Made by a program: the position numbers and the translations under genes. A stretch of 64,000 nt of DNA, from contig CAJNDS010002279.1 in assembly GCA_905221605.1 (NCBI GenBank), forward strand, positions 253,001 through 317,000, given 5' to 3'. Under the pieces are notes generated by a model, which searched no databases, was not told the DNA's origin, and saw only the letters and a list, made by a program, of their open reading frames with translations. This DNA comes from Symbiodinium natans. Lineage: Eukaryota > Sar > Dinophyceae > Suessiales > Symbiodiniaceae. Within the stretch, counting starts at the first letter, position 1. Each line of letters begins with the position of its first letter. This document shows, piece by piece, positions 11,315 to 23,524 of this stretch.

Positions 11315-11825
11315 TTAAGCCTTCGTGCATCTTTATCGCGTTCCCTTTTCTATCCCCTTACTTTCGTGCTGAAACCATCACCCTTTCTTTCCCTTACTTT
11401 CCCCATTCATCCCTTAAAGAAAGGGACGCCTTCAAGATGTAGGAAGGATTTTTCATATAGTTGTGTGTACAATGGCTTGGTACTAGCGCTCTAATTTTCA
11501 AGAAGCTGTTTTGCATGTAATGTGTGTCACGAGTTTGCTACGTTCATAGGCAGACTATGCAAATACACCCTCTCTAAACAAACCATTTTCCCTAAACCCT
11601 GAACCCTAAACTCTAAACCCTAAACCCTAAACGCTCAAAGACTCCTACGGCCTCCAGGCCCTCTAAGAATCCCAAGTTCTCTAAGACTCCCAAGCCCCCT
11701 ACACTTCCTAAGGCCCCGAAGCTCCCCAGGCCCCCTGAGCCCGCCAAGCCTCCTTAAGTCCCGTAAGCTCCCTAAGCTGTCGAAGCCCCCTTACTCCCTA
11801 AACAATTTCGCAGAGCAAGCAAACA
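11315..11825 (+). repeat. ~511 bp direct repeat, copy 1
   Basis: Near-identical to 12004-12518 (offset 689 bp). It contains AAAGGGACGCCTTCAAGATG, a short telomeric C tract and a run of CCTAAGNCNCC-like words. Confidence 0.92.
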
Positions 11826-12003
11826 GAATTTCAGGACTACAAGCAATCGGTCATGAGCTGTCCTGCAGGCAACGCCTCCACCCAAAGCGTAACTTAAAAT
11901 TTCCCTGACGTTTCCCTGTTGCGCTTTTTTTTGGCCCCGATTGTTTCAGGGAAGTTTTCCCTTGAAACCCCTGTGTAGTGCTAGAATTTCCCCTCGAATC
12001 CCT

Positions 12004-12518
12004 TTAAGGCTTCGTGTATCTGTACCGCGTTCCCTTTTCTATTCCCTTACTTTCGTGCTGAAACCATCGCCCTTTCTTTCCCCTAATTTCCCCAGTCATC
12101 CCTTAAAGAAAGGGACGCCTTCAAGATGTAGGAAGGATTTTTCATATAGTTGTGTGTACAATGGCTTGGTACTAGCGCTCTAATTTTCAAGAAGCTGTTT
12201 TGCATGTAATGTGTGTCACGAGTTTGCTACGTTCATAGGCAGACTATGTAAATACACCCTCTCTAAACAAACCATTTTCCCTAAACCCTGAACCCTAAAC
12301 TCTAAACCCTAAACCCTAAACGCTCAAAGACTCCTACGGCCTCCAGGCCCTCTAAGAATCCCAAGTTCTCTAAGACTCCCAAGCCCCCTACACTTCCTAA
12401 GGCCCCGAAGCTCCCCAGGCCCCCTGAGCCCGCCAAGCCTCCTTAAGTCCCGTAAGCTCCCTAAGCTGTCGAAGCCCCCTTACTCCCTAAACAATTAATT
12501 TCGCAGAGCAAGCAGACA
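12004..12518 (+). repeat. ~511 bp direct repeat, copy 2
   Basis: Second copy with a few substitutions and a 4-bp AATT insertion near its right end. Diverged relatives lie at about 14305-14640 and 27878-28213; in copy 2 and the relatives the family starts near a GGGAAGTTTTCCC palindrome. Confidence 0.9.
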
Positions 12519-12814
12519 GCAAGTGAAGTTCATACAGTTCAAGTCCGTTTACTTCAGATCTATTGAATGCCAATGAAGTGTATAGAGTTGACCACAAGTG
12601 CATGGCATTCAACTCAACACACTTGAGTGCCATGCAGTTCGAGTGCATACACGTCCAGTATACAAGTGCAGTATACAAGTGAGTATGCAACCATATAAGT
12701 GCATACACTTAAGTGCATACACTTGTCCAAGTGCATACAGTTCGAGCGCACAGAGTCAAGTGCATAGACTCAACGCACCGCAAATCGATGCTTTCGGGCC
12801 AATCGTCTTCTAGT

Positions 12815-13245
12815 TTAAATTAGTCCCGTGAGCCGGGTGGGCTCCCCCAATTAATTTCTTTAATTTCTTTAATTTCTGGGTCTCTCTGTGAGAAATTAAA
12901 GAAATTAAAGAAATAAAAAAGAAATTAAAGAAATTAATTCAGGCAGCCGTTCGGGCTTGCGAGACTAATTAAGCGAAATTCCAGAAAGTAAAGAAATTCA
13001 AGAAATTGAGGGAGTTAAAGAAATTAAAGGTTTTCAGAAATTCAAACAATAAAGAAATCAAAGAAATTAAAGAAATTAATGAAATTCATGAAACTAATTC
13101 CGGCAGCTGTTCGGGCTTGCGAGATTAATGAAAACAAATTAAAGAAATTCACAATTCATTAATTTCCGTAACTTCTTCCTGTCTGTGAGAAAAACAAGAA
13201 ATGCAAGAAGTTAATTCCGGTAGTCGTTCGGGCTTACCAAAAGCA
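12815..13245. repeat. Diverged fragment of the AT-rich palindromic satellite
   Basis: Both tags are present (CCCGTGAGCC at ~12824; TTCGGGCTTGCGAGA at ~12959 and ~13109, decayed at ~13230) with degraded AATTTC arms. It grades into the GAGCTC-rich region. Confidence 0.85.
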
Positions 13246-13249
13246 AAGG

Positions 13250-16200
13250 AGAATCACGTCCCATTGAAAGATAGACGAGTTGTGTCTTTGTACGTTGCGA
13301 GGTGGGGGAGCTCTTTCACAAGAGGTAGGTAGAGGACTTTCTCATGTCCGGCAAAGAGATAGAGACGATCTTTCATGACCCGCTACGAGATAGAGGAGCC
13401 TCTTTCATGTAAAGGGTAGGAAACGGTAGAGCTGCGAGCTCGTCTACCCATTGACGGGAAATGAGCAAGACAGGACATTAGAGTGCTCTTGTAGCTTGTA
13501 TGAGTGAATTCTTGTCATTGAAAAAGGGGAGCTCTTTCGCAAGCGGTAAAGTAGAGAACTCTCTCATTTGCTGGAAAGTCTTTCATGACCTATTGCGAGA
13601 TAAAGAAGCTCTGCCACGTAGAAGGTAGCAAACGGTAGAGCTGAGACGCTGAGAGCTCCTCTACCTAGGGACCTAGTGACGGGGAACCAAAAGGATAGGA
13701 TATGAGAGAGCTCTCCTGAAGGAGTTCTTCAATCTCTGACTAGGAGATGAATGAGCTCCTGTCTCTTCTCATACGTAATGACAGACAGGAAATGAACGAT
13801 GCCCTCGAGCTTTTAACGCATCAAGAAAAAGCTCCTCTATCCCCTACAAGAGTGGGAGAGAGGGAAGCCCTCTCTGACCTATTAGGAGAAAGAAGAGCTT
13901 GCTCATTGCAAAATATCAAGAGGAGGAGCTCTTGCAGAAGTCATGACCTGTTAGGAACCAGAGGAGATAGAAGAGCTTGCTCATTGCAAAAGGGGAAGCG
14001 GAGGAGCACTTGCAGAAGAGGCAAGGAGCTCCTTCACTTGCTACAAAGACACAGAGGAGCTTTCAGACGACGTATATTCAGAGATAGCGAAACTCGATCA
14101 CGTAGAGATAGAGACTCTCTTAATAGAGACTAATGAGTTATGTCATGTCTCATTTATCGGACAGAGAATGGCCCAGGGCGACCTTCAAAACTCTTCATTG
14201 ATAGAGAAGCTATTTCGGAAAACAAACATGGTGGAGAACTCTCTCATTCCTGCAATGTGATACAGGAGGTCTCTCATGACCTCTTGTGAGATAGAGACCG
14301 GTTGCATCAGGGAAGTTTTCCCTGGAAACCCTTTGCTATTCCCTTACTTTGGTGCTGAAACCATCACGTTCTTGTTCCTTAATGCCCCAGTAAACCCTTG
14401 GAGAAAGAGGTGTTTTCAAGATGTGGTGGGGTATCTCATGTAGGAATGTACAATGGTTAGACACTAGCGCTCTTGCTTTCAAGAAGCAGTCTTGCAAGTA
14501 ATGGCTCTGGGTTATGTCACGGGTTTGTTACGGTAATAGGCAGACTACACAAATACACCCTCCATTAAATTCCCGTAGCCCTATAAACCCTACACCCTGC
14601 ACGCGAATCCTGAGCCCCCTAAGACTCCTATGCCCCCTACGATGAGATATAGTTCATGGGAGAGCTCTTATACCGTTTATGAATGCCTTCTTCTATCTTT
14701 GAGATGAAAGAGCTCCTCTATCTTCTCATAGGAAATGAAAGAGATCCTGCATATGAAAAGAAAAGACCCTTCGAGAAAAGTTAAAGAATGGTAACGAATC
14801 CATGTCATCAATCTTTTCATGCGTAATGAGAGCGCTCCACACTCTTAATGGGACATGAAAGAGCTCCTCCATTTCTTTGAAATCAAAACCTTGCTTTCTC
14901 CCTGAGTGACAAAGATCTCTTGGAAATGAGAGATCTCTGCTACCACTTTCGAAAAAATGAGCTCCTATATCTCGGAGTCGGAAAGATAAAGATGTGAAAA
15001 GGAGCCCTCCCAAACCTACGAGGCGCCAGAGCACCCGCCCGCAGCTTTTCAAGCAGGAGAAAGGCTCTTTCGTAAGGGGCGGAGGAGCTCTGTCATTCCC
15101 TCAACCAGAGGGAGGGGAGCCCTCTCATGACCTATTCAAGAGAGAGGAGATAGAAGAGCTTGCTCATTGCTCTTTAGGATGCGGAGGAGCTTTTGCACAA
15201 GAGGCAAGGAGCTCTTCTACTTCTACAAACGCATAGAAGAGCGTTTAGATGACCTGTTACGAAATAGAATAAATGCTGTCTCACGTAAGCGAGAGAGACT
15301 GATGAGTTATGCGACGCTCCATTTCAGGGATAGGCCTTCGAAACCTTCAATTAGGGTTGATCTCTCGCAAAAAGGTAAAAGAGCTATGTCATTTCCTACG
15401 AAGCGATAAGCAGCCTAGAGACAATCGGCTTCTCTCATGTTTGCTTCATGGATAGAGAAGCTTTTCTCAACCAAAACCAAAGAGACGGATCATGTCCCAT
15501 TGAAAGATAGACGAGTTCTGTCTTTGTACGTTACGAGGTGGGGGAGCTCTTTCACAAGAGGTAGGTAGAGGACTCTCTCATGTCCGGCAAAGAGATAGAG
15601 ACGATCTTTCATGACCCGCTACGAGATAGAGAGCCTCTTTCATGTAAAGGGTAAGATATAGAAGAGCTGTGAGCTCCTTTACCTATCGACGGGAACTCTT
15701 ATAGCTTTCATGAATGAGTTCTTGCCAGTGAACAAAGGGAGCTCTTTCACAAAGGGTAGATAGAGACCTCTCTCATTTCCTGTAAAAGAAAGAGGAGGTC
15801 TCTCACGACCTGATTATTGCGAGATAGAGAAGCTATGTCATATAAAGATAAGAAATGGTAGAGCTGAGGACTCCTCTGCCTAGTGACGGGAAATCAGTTA
15901 GATAGGACATGAGAGAACTTTCATACATTTCTTATGAATGAGTTCTTCAATCTCTGAATAGAAAATGAATGAGCTCCTGTGTCTTCGCATACGAAATGAC
16001 AGTGTGGAAATGAGCTGTCTCATGACCTGTTAGGAAACAGAGGAGATAAAGAGCTTGCTCATTGCAAAAGAGGAAGCGGAGGGCTCTTGCAGAAGAGGCA
16101 AGGAGCTCCTTCACTTGCTGCAAAGATACAGAGGAGCTTTCAGATGACCTATTCAGAGATAGCGAAACTCGATCACGTAAACGATAGAGATTGAAAGTTA

Positions 16201-18400
16201 TGTCATGCCCCATTTCAGGGATAGAGAATGGCCTTCCAGACTTTCATTTCGAATAAAGGAGAGATCTGTCACAGAAAGGTAGAAGAGCTATTCATTTCTT
16301 ATTATATCACGGGTAGACAAGCTTTTTCTCAAATACAAACAAAAAACCTGGCTCATGCACCATTGAAAGATAGACGAGTTCTGTCACTCTCGATCACAAG
16401 GTGGAGGAGCTCTTTCACACGAGGTAGGTAGAGCACTCTCTCTTTTCTTGCAAAGAGATAGAGAAGATCTGTCATGACTCCATGAACCGTTACGAGATAG
16501 AGAAGCCTCTTTCATGTAAAAGATAGGTCATGGTAGAGCTGAGAGCTCCTCTGCCTAGTGATGGCAAACGAGAAATAGGAACCAAAGGAGATAGAAGAGG
16601 TTGCTCATTGCAAAATAGGAAGCGGAGGAGCTATTGCAGAAGAGGCAAGCAGCTCCTTCACTTGCTGCGCAGACACAAAGGAGCTTTCAGATGACCTGTT
16701 CAGAGATAGCGAAACTCTCTCACGTAAACGATAGAGACTGATGAGTTGTGTCCCCATTCAAGGGATAGAGAATGGCCTTCCAAACTTTCATTTCGGGTAA
16801 AGAAGAGATCTGTCGCAAAAAGGTAGAAGAGCTATGTCATTTCTTACGCATCGATAAACGGCTACTCGCATGATTTCTTCATCGATAGAGAAGCAGCTAT
16901 TTCTGAATAGAAATTCACAATGGAGCTGTCTCATGTCCCAGTGAAAGATAGACGAGTTGTGGCATTTGATTTTGAGGTGAAGGAGCTCTTTCACAAGAGG
17001 TAGGTAGAGGACTCTCTAATGTTCTGCAAAGAGATAGAGGCAATCTTTCTTGACCCGCTACGAGATAGAGGAGCCTCTTCCATGTAAAGGGAAGGATGTG
17101 GTAGAGCTGTGAGCTCCTCTACCTATCGACGGGAAATTAACAAGAAAGTACATTCGAGAGCTCTTACAGCTTCTATGAATGAGTTCTTGTGATTGAACAA
17201 AGGGAGCTCTTTCACAAAAGGTAGATAGAGACCTCTCTCATTTCCTGCAAAAGAAAGAGGAGGTCTCTCATGACCTATTGCGAGATAGAGAAGCTATGTC
17301 ATATAAAAGATACGAAATGGTAGAGCTGAGCGCTGGTGACGGCAAATGAACTAGGTAGGACATGAGAGAGCTCTTATACATTGTATGAGAGATTTCTTAT
17401 ATCTATATCTCTTGTGAACGAGTTCTTCAATCTCTGACTAGGAGATGAATGAGCTCCTGTATCTTCTCATACGAAATGACAGAATGGATATAAATGATGT
17501 CCTCTAGCTGTTAACGCAACATGAAAAAACCTCCTCTATCCCCTAAAAGAGAAGGAGAGAGGGAAGCCCGCTCATGACCTATTAGGAACCAGAGGAGATA
17601 AAAGAGCTTGCTCATTGCAAAATAGGAAGCGGAGGGCTCTTCTGCAAGAGGCAAGGAGCTCCTTCACTTGCTGCAAAGATACAGAGGAGCTTTCAGATGA
17701 CCTATTCAGAGATAGCGAAACTCTATCACGTAAACGATAGCGAGTGATGCGTTATGTCATGTCCCATTTGATGGACAGAGAATGGCCCAGAGTGGCCTTC
17801 AAAACTCTTCATTGATAGAGAAGCTGCGAAGCTATTTCTGAAAATCGACATAGAAGAGAACTCTCTCATTTCCTGCAGCGTGAAAAAGGAGGTCTCTCAT
17901 GACCTATTGCGAGATAGAGAAATTTCAGGTAAGAGTTAGGTAATGGTAGAGCTGGGCACGCCTCTGCCTCTTGACGAGAAATGAGCTCGTGTATACTTCA
18001 TGAATGCGTTCTTCTATCTCTCAGATGAAAGAGCTCCTCGATCCTTCTTATAGGGCATGAAAGAAATCCTGTGTTCGAACTGAAAAGACCCTTTGATAAG
18101 CAAAAGACAAAGGGAAACGAATCGATGCCTTCTATCTTTTAGTGCAGAGCTTCTCACTTCTAATGCGACATGATAGAGCTCCTCTATTTTCTTGGAAATG
18201 AAACAGCTTGCGTTCTCTCCTTAGTGAAAGATGTCTCTGTCGTGGAAATGAGATCTCCTCTATGTTTCTAAGAAATGAGATAGCTCACCTCTACCTCGTA
18301 ATCGGAAATGAGAGAGCCCTTCGCCCCTCTTCAGGCTATGAAACAACTTGTCTATCTCTTACTTCAAAGTGTGCTAGAGCTACATGGCTGCACTTGCTGG
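13250..18400. repeat. GAGCTC-rich dispersed repeat region
   Basis: A mosaic of 20-150 bp modules reused at irregular spacing. One contains GAGCTCTTTCACAAGAGGTA (about 13308, 15544, 16405 and 16982). Another contains GCAAGGAGCTCCTTCACTTG (about 14020, 16095, 16645 and 17650). Others contain TCTCATGACCTATTGCGAGA. SacI-type palindromes are very frequent. Many short frames are open, but none shows a family. Confidence 0.85.
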
Positions 18401-18630
18401 CGCCGGTGCACACACAGACCAAACCTTCACTATTACTGTTACTACTACTAATACTATTACTAGTATTATTACTATTCCTATTCCTATTACTATTACTAGT
18501 ACTATTATTATTCCTATTACAATTACGGTCAGTATTATTATACTCATAATAATATTAAAATTATTATTATTATTGCACTACTACTGAAAGAAGAACCAGC
18601 CGTGAAATAGACCCTAAAGGTCTCGGCCAC
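14013..18630 (+). repeat. 4.6 kb segmental duplication, copy 1
   Basis: Matches 27586-32203 at a net offset of 13,573 bp, with only scattered substitutions and 1-2 bp indels that cancel. The match ends at an (AT)n microsatellite. Confidence 0.96.
18415..18580 (+). repeat. TAC/TAT-rich trinucleotide microsatellite
   Basis: Degenerate TATTAC/TACTAC units; repeated in the duplicate at 31988-32153. Confidence 0.92.
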
Positions 18631-19353
18631 ATATATATATATATATATAAAGTGTGTGTATGTGTAGATGTACGTGCTATCTACTCTGGTACTCATGTAT
18701 GTGCTTATGCGCTGTTGAATCTCTGTATGTGACTGATTTCTATGTGTTTACTTTTGTGAATATTTACTCTTGTAGTTATATTCATTCTACAAGCCGTTAT
18801 GGTAGATTGCATGAATTCTGGTATACTATGACATGGTGTACTTTGCTACAGTCTAACATCGTACGGTTTAAGGCTTAGGTTTGTTCTACTTCGGGGCCCG
18901 TGATCGCCCCTAAACCCTGAAGCTTGCGTCTTCGAGCCGAAATGGGTTAGGGTTTGGGGTTTAGGGTTTAGGGTTTAGGGTTTAGGGTTTAGGGTTTAGG
19001 GTTTAGGGTTTAGGGTTAGGGCTTAGGGTTTAGGATTTTAGGGCTTAGGGCTTAGGGTTTAGGCACATGCTCAGCGCAGAATCCTTAGCCCAAACTTCGG
19101 GGACTCCCTCCGAAACCCCCACAAAAAAGAATGAGCCCAACATGCCCAAAGACGACCCTGTCTTTTAGGGTTTAGGGTTTAGGGTTTCGGGTTTCGGGTT
19201 TAGGGTTTAGGGTTTTGGGTTTTGGGTTTTGGGTTTTGGGTTTTGGGTTTCGGGTTTCGGGTTTAGGGTTTAGGGTTTAGGGTTTAGGGTTTAGGGTTTA
19301 GGGTTTAGGGTTTAGGGTTTAGGGTTTAGGGTGTAGGGTGTAGGGTTTAGGGT

Positions 19354-19461
19354 TTAGGGTTTGGGGGCTTTCCCTATGGCGGCCTGGATTTCTGCCAGCC
19401 GCTCCCGGGCATCGCCCTTACTTTCCAGGCGATCCTGCACGTCCGCGCTCCGAACATTATT
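19354..19461 (-). CDS. Candidate terminal exon, coiled-coil-like
   Basis: Minus strand CCTTAG| then 35 codons (NNVRSADVQDRLESKGDARE, RLAEIQAAIG) and a TAA supplied by a telomeric CCCTAAA unit. Heptad-like charged sequence. Confidence 0.33.
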   Translation of the reverse strand, partial: NNVRSADVQDRLESKGDARERLAEIQAAIGKAPKP

Positions 19462-19469
19462 CTAAGGAA

Positions 19470-19870
19470 GTATGGGCCCTTATTATTCTTATTATTATTA
19501 TTCTTATTATTATTCTTAGTATTCTTATTATTCTTATTATTCTTATTATTCTTATTATTCTTATTATTCTTATTATTCTTATTATTCTTATTATTCTCAT
19601 TATTCTTATTATTCTGATTATTCTTAGTATTATAACTATCATTATTCTTAGTCTTATTCTTCTTCTTATTATTCTAAGGTCGGAATTTGCATGGGCCCTT
19701 AGTAAGGTCCCGTACCCTGGTTTAGAATTATGGGGATCCGAAGTATGGGCCCTTGCTATTACTATTGTTATTATGACTATGACTATGATATTAATATTAT
19801 TACTAATATTATTTCTATTGCTATTGTTACTATTGTTGTTATTATTGCTATGTTTATTGTTATAGTGTAT
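19470..19870. repeat. TTATTC and related microsatellites bracketed by GGGCCC
   Basis: TTATTC units (19480-19680) and TATTAC/TATTGT units (19755-19862). ATGGGCCC or GGGCCC occurs beside each block (19473, 19692, 19746, 19890, 19904). Confidence 0.88.
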
Positions 19871-20204
19871 ATAAGGGTTATTGAACAAGGGGCCCAAATT
19901 AAGGGCCCCATACTTCGCTAGTTAGGGTTCCCCAAAGATGCGCCCACAACACTACAATCCTGATGAGAGGAACCCCAAAAAAGGAAGAACCCCAAATATG
20001 CGCCCCCGACACTACTAAGCACCATAGTCCTTATGGTACGAGTAGCAAGCCCAAAAGGGCATCTGGGAGGATGCGGAGCTTCCGGGCATCCGAAACACTT
20101 CGAAAAACATCAACCAAACCCTAAACCCTAAACCCTAAACCCTGAACCCTAAACCCTAAACCCTAAACCCGAACCCTGAACCCTGAACCCAACACCCCCC
20201 CCAG

Positions 20205-20702
20205 CTTAACAAACCGTGAAGCGCAGCTGAAGGAGTGACGAGGGGTCTTCGGCTTCAGGGGATCCTAGGGTTTAGGGTTTGCAGCAGGCGGCCTGAGTCG
20301 GCAAAGACGCACACTCAAATTCTTGGAGGGTTGACGGCTTAGGGTTTAGGGCTAGGGTTTAGGGTTTAGGGTTTAGGGCTTAGGGCTTAGGGAAGCCCAG
20401 CGCCGCAGGGTTTAGGGTTGGGCGTTCCCACTGCGGTCTGTGAGATTTCCTACCCCAAGGGTTTACCCTCAACCCTGCTTGCATGGAAGAGGCCTGGAGC
20501 TGTGCTTCTAAACGCTGCTCCACTTGCGCCAGGCGTCGCCGGCTGCTGTCGGACTGACCCTGACGCTTGCAGGGCTTCGCGGTTTCGCGGCCTAAGGCTC
20601 TGCCCTAAGCTCCTGGGCCTTGTGTGCTTGTGGGGGTTTATTCGAGCTGCGGGCGTGCGGACGTCATTTGCAGGGTACAAGACATGGCTCGATGTCTCCT
20701 AA
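20205..20702 (+). CDS. Region of weak candidate exons and open frames
   Basis: A possible terminal exon at 20205-20238 (LTNREAQLKE and TGA) follows a C-rich tract and CAG. A 94-codon frame from a TTG near 20418 runs to TAA near 20700, with a Cys-rich ORF from an ATG overlapping it. GC-rich; no family recognised. Confidence 0.2.
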
Positions 20703-21051
20703 ACATTCTCTCCGAACCACCGCGAAGGCCTTCAGCTGGGCAATGGAGCTCCAAAGGTCTCGCAAAGCTGGGCCTATCAGCGGCCGACAGACAGCTTGTG
20801 TGGTCCAACAATTAGACCTGGAATACAAGCAGGAGACTACAACGTTACTCAAATTTAAGGTCATGCAACTTTCGACAGAATGTGTATAATGTGTACTGAG
20901 CAAAAGCTACCTACAATAAAGTTACTTCTGCAGGGCCCCCACCCCAACACCCAGCAACGCAACACGTCGAATCAAGTCCTGCCTCCCAAAGCAACATTGC
21001 GTCGTCGGCTGCTTGATGACTGCCTCGACTGTTCAGCTCCGGATGGCCCTA

Positions 21052-21194
21052 TACTTGGAGGTTCATGGTACTTAGCAACCCAAAATACAACTGCACTTCT
21101 AACCACTTATAGCCCTGTTGGGGTACTTAAGGGGCTTATATGCGGCCATAACTACATATAATTGGGTTACTAAGTACGCTGAACCTCCAAGTAC
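21052..21194. mobile_element. Introner-like TIR element, family 3
   Basis: TIRs TACTTGGAGGTTCATGGTAC and (diverged) GAACCTCCAAGTAC. Interior AT-richer with TACTTAGTAACCC-like inner repeats. Confidence 0.8.
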
Positions 21195-21625
21195 CCTTTC
21201 TTAGGACCGAAAGGCCTGGCCAAAGCTGCCAGAGCTTCATGAGGCAATTTAGGGGAGCCCCAATATAGATCCCCAAATGGTAGGATCCCCTTGTACTATG
21301 GACCCCAAGAAGCTACCCCTAATTTCGGAAACCCAAATAAGTAGAAGAGAGGAATCGTAAGGGAGGTTGCGAGGGATTTCTTGGAACCCAAAAACCCCCC
21401 CCCCCCCCCCGGCCGCAACGACCCTGGACCGCAACCTACACCCTCAAACCCCAACACCAACCGAGAAAACCTGACACCCTAACCCTAAACCCCAACTCTT
21501 AACCCTAGACCCTAAAACCTATTAGCCCTAGTGAGGCCCTAAACCCTAACCCTAAGCCCGAAGCCCTAACCCTAACCCCACCACATCGGGCTTCAGGGTT
21601 TGGGAACCAAGGGCTTTCGCCGCAG

Positions 21626-22254
21626 CATCCTCCCCGCTCCGTTTTTGTATGTGGCTGATGTTGCCTGCTGAGAATTCAGGATGCGAAATAGGGGTCTAGG
21701 GTTTCGGCGAAGTTTAGGGTTTAGGGGTTTTCTTATAGGGTTTAGGGGCTTAGGGGTTTAGGGGTTTAGGGGTTTAGGGGTTTAGGGGTTTAGGGTTTAG
21801 GGTTTAGGGTTTAGGGTTTAGGGTTTAGGGTTTAGGGTTTAGGGGTTTAAGGTTCAGGGTTTAGGGGTGCAGAGTTTTGGGTGTTTGTCAGGTAGCCGCT
21901 TAAACAGAAGGGTTGCAAGGGTGTGACAAGCAGGGTTCAGGGCTGAGGGCTGATCTTGGGGTTGAAGTTTGAAAAGCAAAGAGGGTGAGAGCTTCAGAAG
22001 TCCGAGTGCAAGGCTAGCGCTCGGAGCTCATGGCACTTGGGCTTTAGGGTTTAGGGTTCAAGGTTCAGGGTTCAGGGTTTAGGGTTTAGGGTTTAGGGTT
22101 TAGGGTTTAGGGTTTAGGGTTTAGGGGGCTAGCTCGCCGCACACAGCAAGCGCGCCGGTACCGCTGCAGGAAGCAAGCGACGTGGAGCTGAAGTCCGCAT
22201 CCGGAGACTCCTGGCCAGCAGAGCTCGAGGCACTCTGGCAACTATGGTTCCGGG
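21626..22254 (+). CDS. Weak candidate plus-strand exons
   Basis: 21626-21693 (SSPLRFCMWLMLPAENSGCE...), 21998-22048 (KSECKASARSSWHLGFR) and 22147-22254 (SAPVPLQEASDVELKSASGD...) each have CAG acceptors and donors in G-strand telomeric repeats. Phases do not all join. These may belong to one plus-strand gene convergent with the minus gene ending at 22341. Confidence 0.28.
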
Positions 22255-22340
22255 GTTCAGGGTTCAGGGTTCAGGGTTTAGGGTTTAGGGTTTAGGGTTT
22301 GGGGTTTAGGGTTTAGGGTTTAGGGTTCCAGGTTCAGGGT

Positions 22341-22624
22341 TTAGGTTTTAGTTAGGATGTACGGCCTGCTCCCAAAGGCTTCTTTTCGGAACCGTCTTGC
22401 AAAGAATCCCATGACAAAAACAGCATCTGACAGGGATTCACATTTACCCTAAACCCTAAACCCTAAACCCTAAACCCTAAACCCTAAACCCTAAACCCTA
22501 AACCCTAAACCCTAGAACACCCCTCCAGATGAGCCCTCCAGGCTCGTGGGCAAGGACAAATATCAGTGGCTGCTTCTGACTCCTCACAACCTTTATTGTT
22601 CGCTCCTCCGGCCCCCGACCGACC

Positions 22625-22659
<35 letters not shown>

Positions 22660-22663
22660 ACAG

Positions 22664-22695
<32 letters not shown>

Positions 22696-23133
22696 ACAGA
22701 GACAGACACACATACACATACACACATACACACATACACGCATACACACATACACACATATGGGGGGTTTCTGAAATTAGGGGGTACCTTATTGGGGTCC
22801 TTATTGTCTATACTCAGGCTCCCCTAGTTTCCTAAACCCCCCCCATATCAGCTGAGGAAGGACTTCCGGCTCCTGCAGTGCCGTAGAGAGCTGGCGCAGC
22901 TCGCTGGCCTGCAAGACCCCCCCCCCTCTCCACAGCAAGAACGCGAGCAGAGCCAGCTTGGCACTCTTGCCCTAAACCCTAAACCCTAAACCCTAAACCC
23001 TAAACCCTGAACCCTAAACCCTAAACCCTAAACCCTAAACCCTAAACCCTAAACCCCATTCCAAAGCCCTGTAAAATTGCCGCAAAAGGGCCAGAGAGCG
23101 CGCAGGTGGGCTTGCTGGCATGCTTCGCGGCAC
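22341..23133 (-). CDS. Candidate split gene with telomeric-repeat introns (C-terminal part)
   Basis: Four minus-strand exons are mutually in phase 0: 23133-23055 ([17 protein letters not shown]...), 22971-22918 ([14 protein letters not shown]...), 22575-22519 ([19 protein letters not shown]) and 22448-22341 ([16 protein letters not shown]... ending TAA). Introns 23054-22972 and 22518-22449 are pure telomeric repeats running from GTTTAGGG or GTTCTAGGG to TTTAG. The middle intron holds a (CA)n tract and a TIR element. The family is not recognised. Plus-strand frames are also open here (for example 22852-22989), so strand is probable, not certain. Confidence 0.42.
22626..22760 (+). repeat. (CA)n microsatellite with GAGACAGA interruptions
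   Basis: About 130 bp of CA, then CATACA. Lies in the middle intron of the 22-23 kb minus-strand candidate gene. Confidence 0.95.
22758..22847. mobile_element. MITE-like TIR element, family 8
   Basis: ATATGGGGGGTTTCTGAAAT at the left and TTTCCTAAACCCCCCCCATA at the right, next to a (CA)n tract. Confidence 0.75.
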
Positions 23134-23418
23134 CTAGGACACCCAGCCAAGCCAGAACTACTCCAACCACTCGAAGTTTAGGGTTTAGGGTTTAGGGTTT
23201 AGGGTTTAGGGTTTAGGGTTTAGGGTTTAGGGTTTAGGGTTTAGGGTTTGGGGTTTAGGGTTTCGGGTTTTTTCTGGATTCTGGCGCAGATGCTGTGAAG
23301 GTGATTATTACTTTATGAAGGGACCAGGCGCGAGGGGGGGGGGATCTACGTCAGGGCTTAAGAGTTTCTCCAGTTCAGGATGTAGGGGTTGAGGAGCATG
23401 AGGCTCAGATCCACACAG

Positions 23419-23492
23419 AGGCTCGTTCAGCAAAGCCGTCTTTGGCTAACCCAACAGACCCGCTCCTGGCCCAAGAGTGCTGTCAAATTTGG
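23419..23492 (+). CDS. Weak candidate exon
   Basis: CACACAG|AGG, 24 codons (RLVQQSRLWLTQQTRSWPKS...), then GG|GTTTAG. No other support. Confidence 0.22.
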
Positions 23493-23524
23493 GTTTAGGA
23501 TTTTGGGTTCTGGGTTTTGGGTTT

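Noticed and set aside
14726-15409. 80-108 codon ORFs in the GAGCTC region, repeated in the duplicate at 28.3-29.0 kb
   Set aside because: Both copies are nearly identical DNA, so conservation says nothing, and the frames are made of the dispersed modules.
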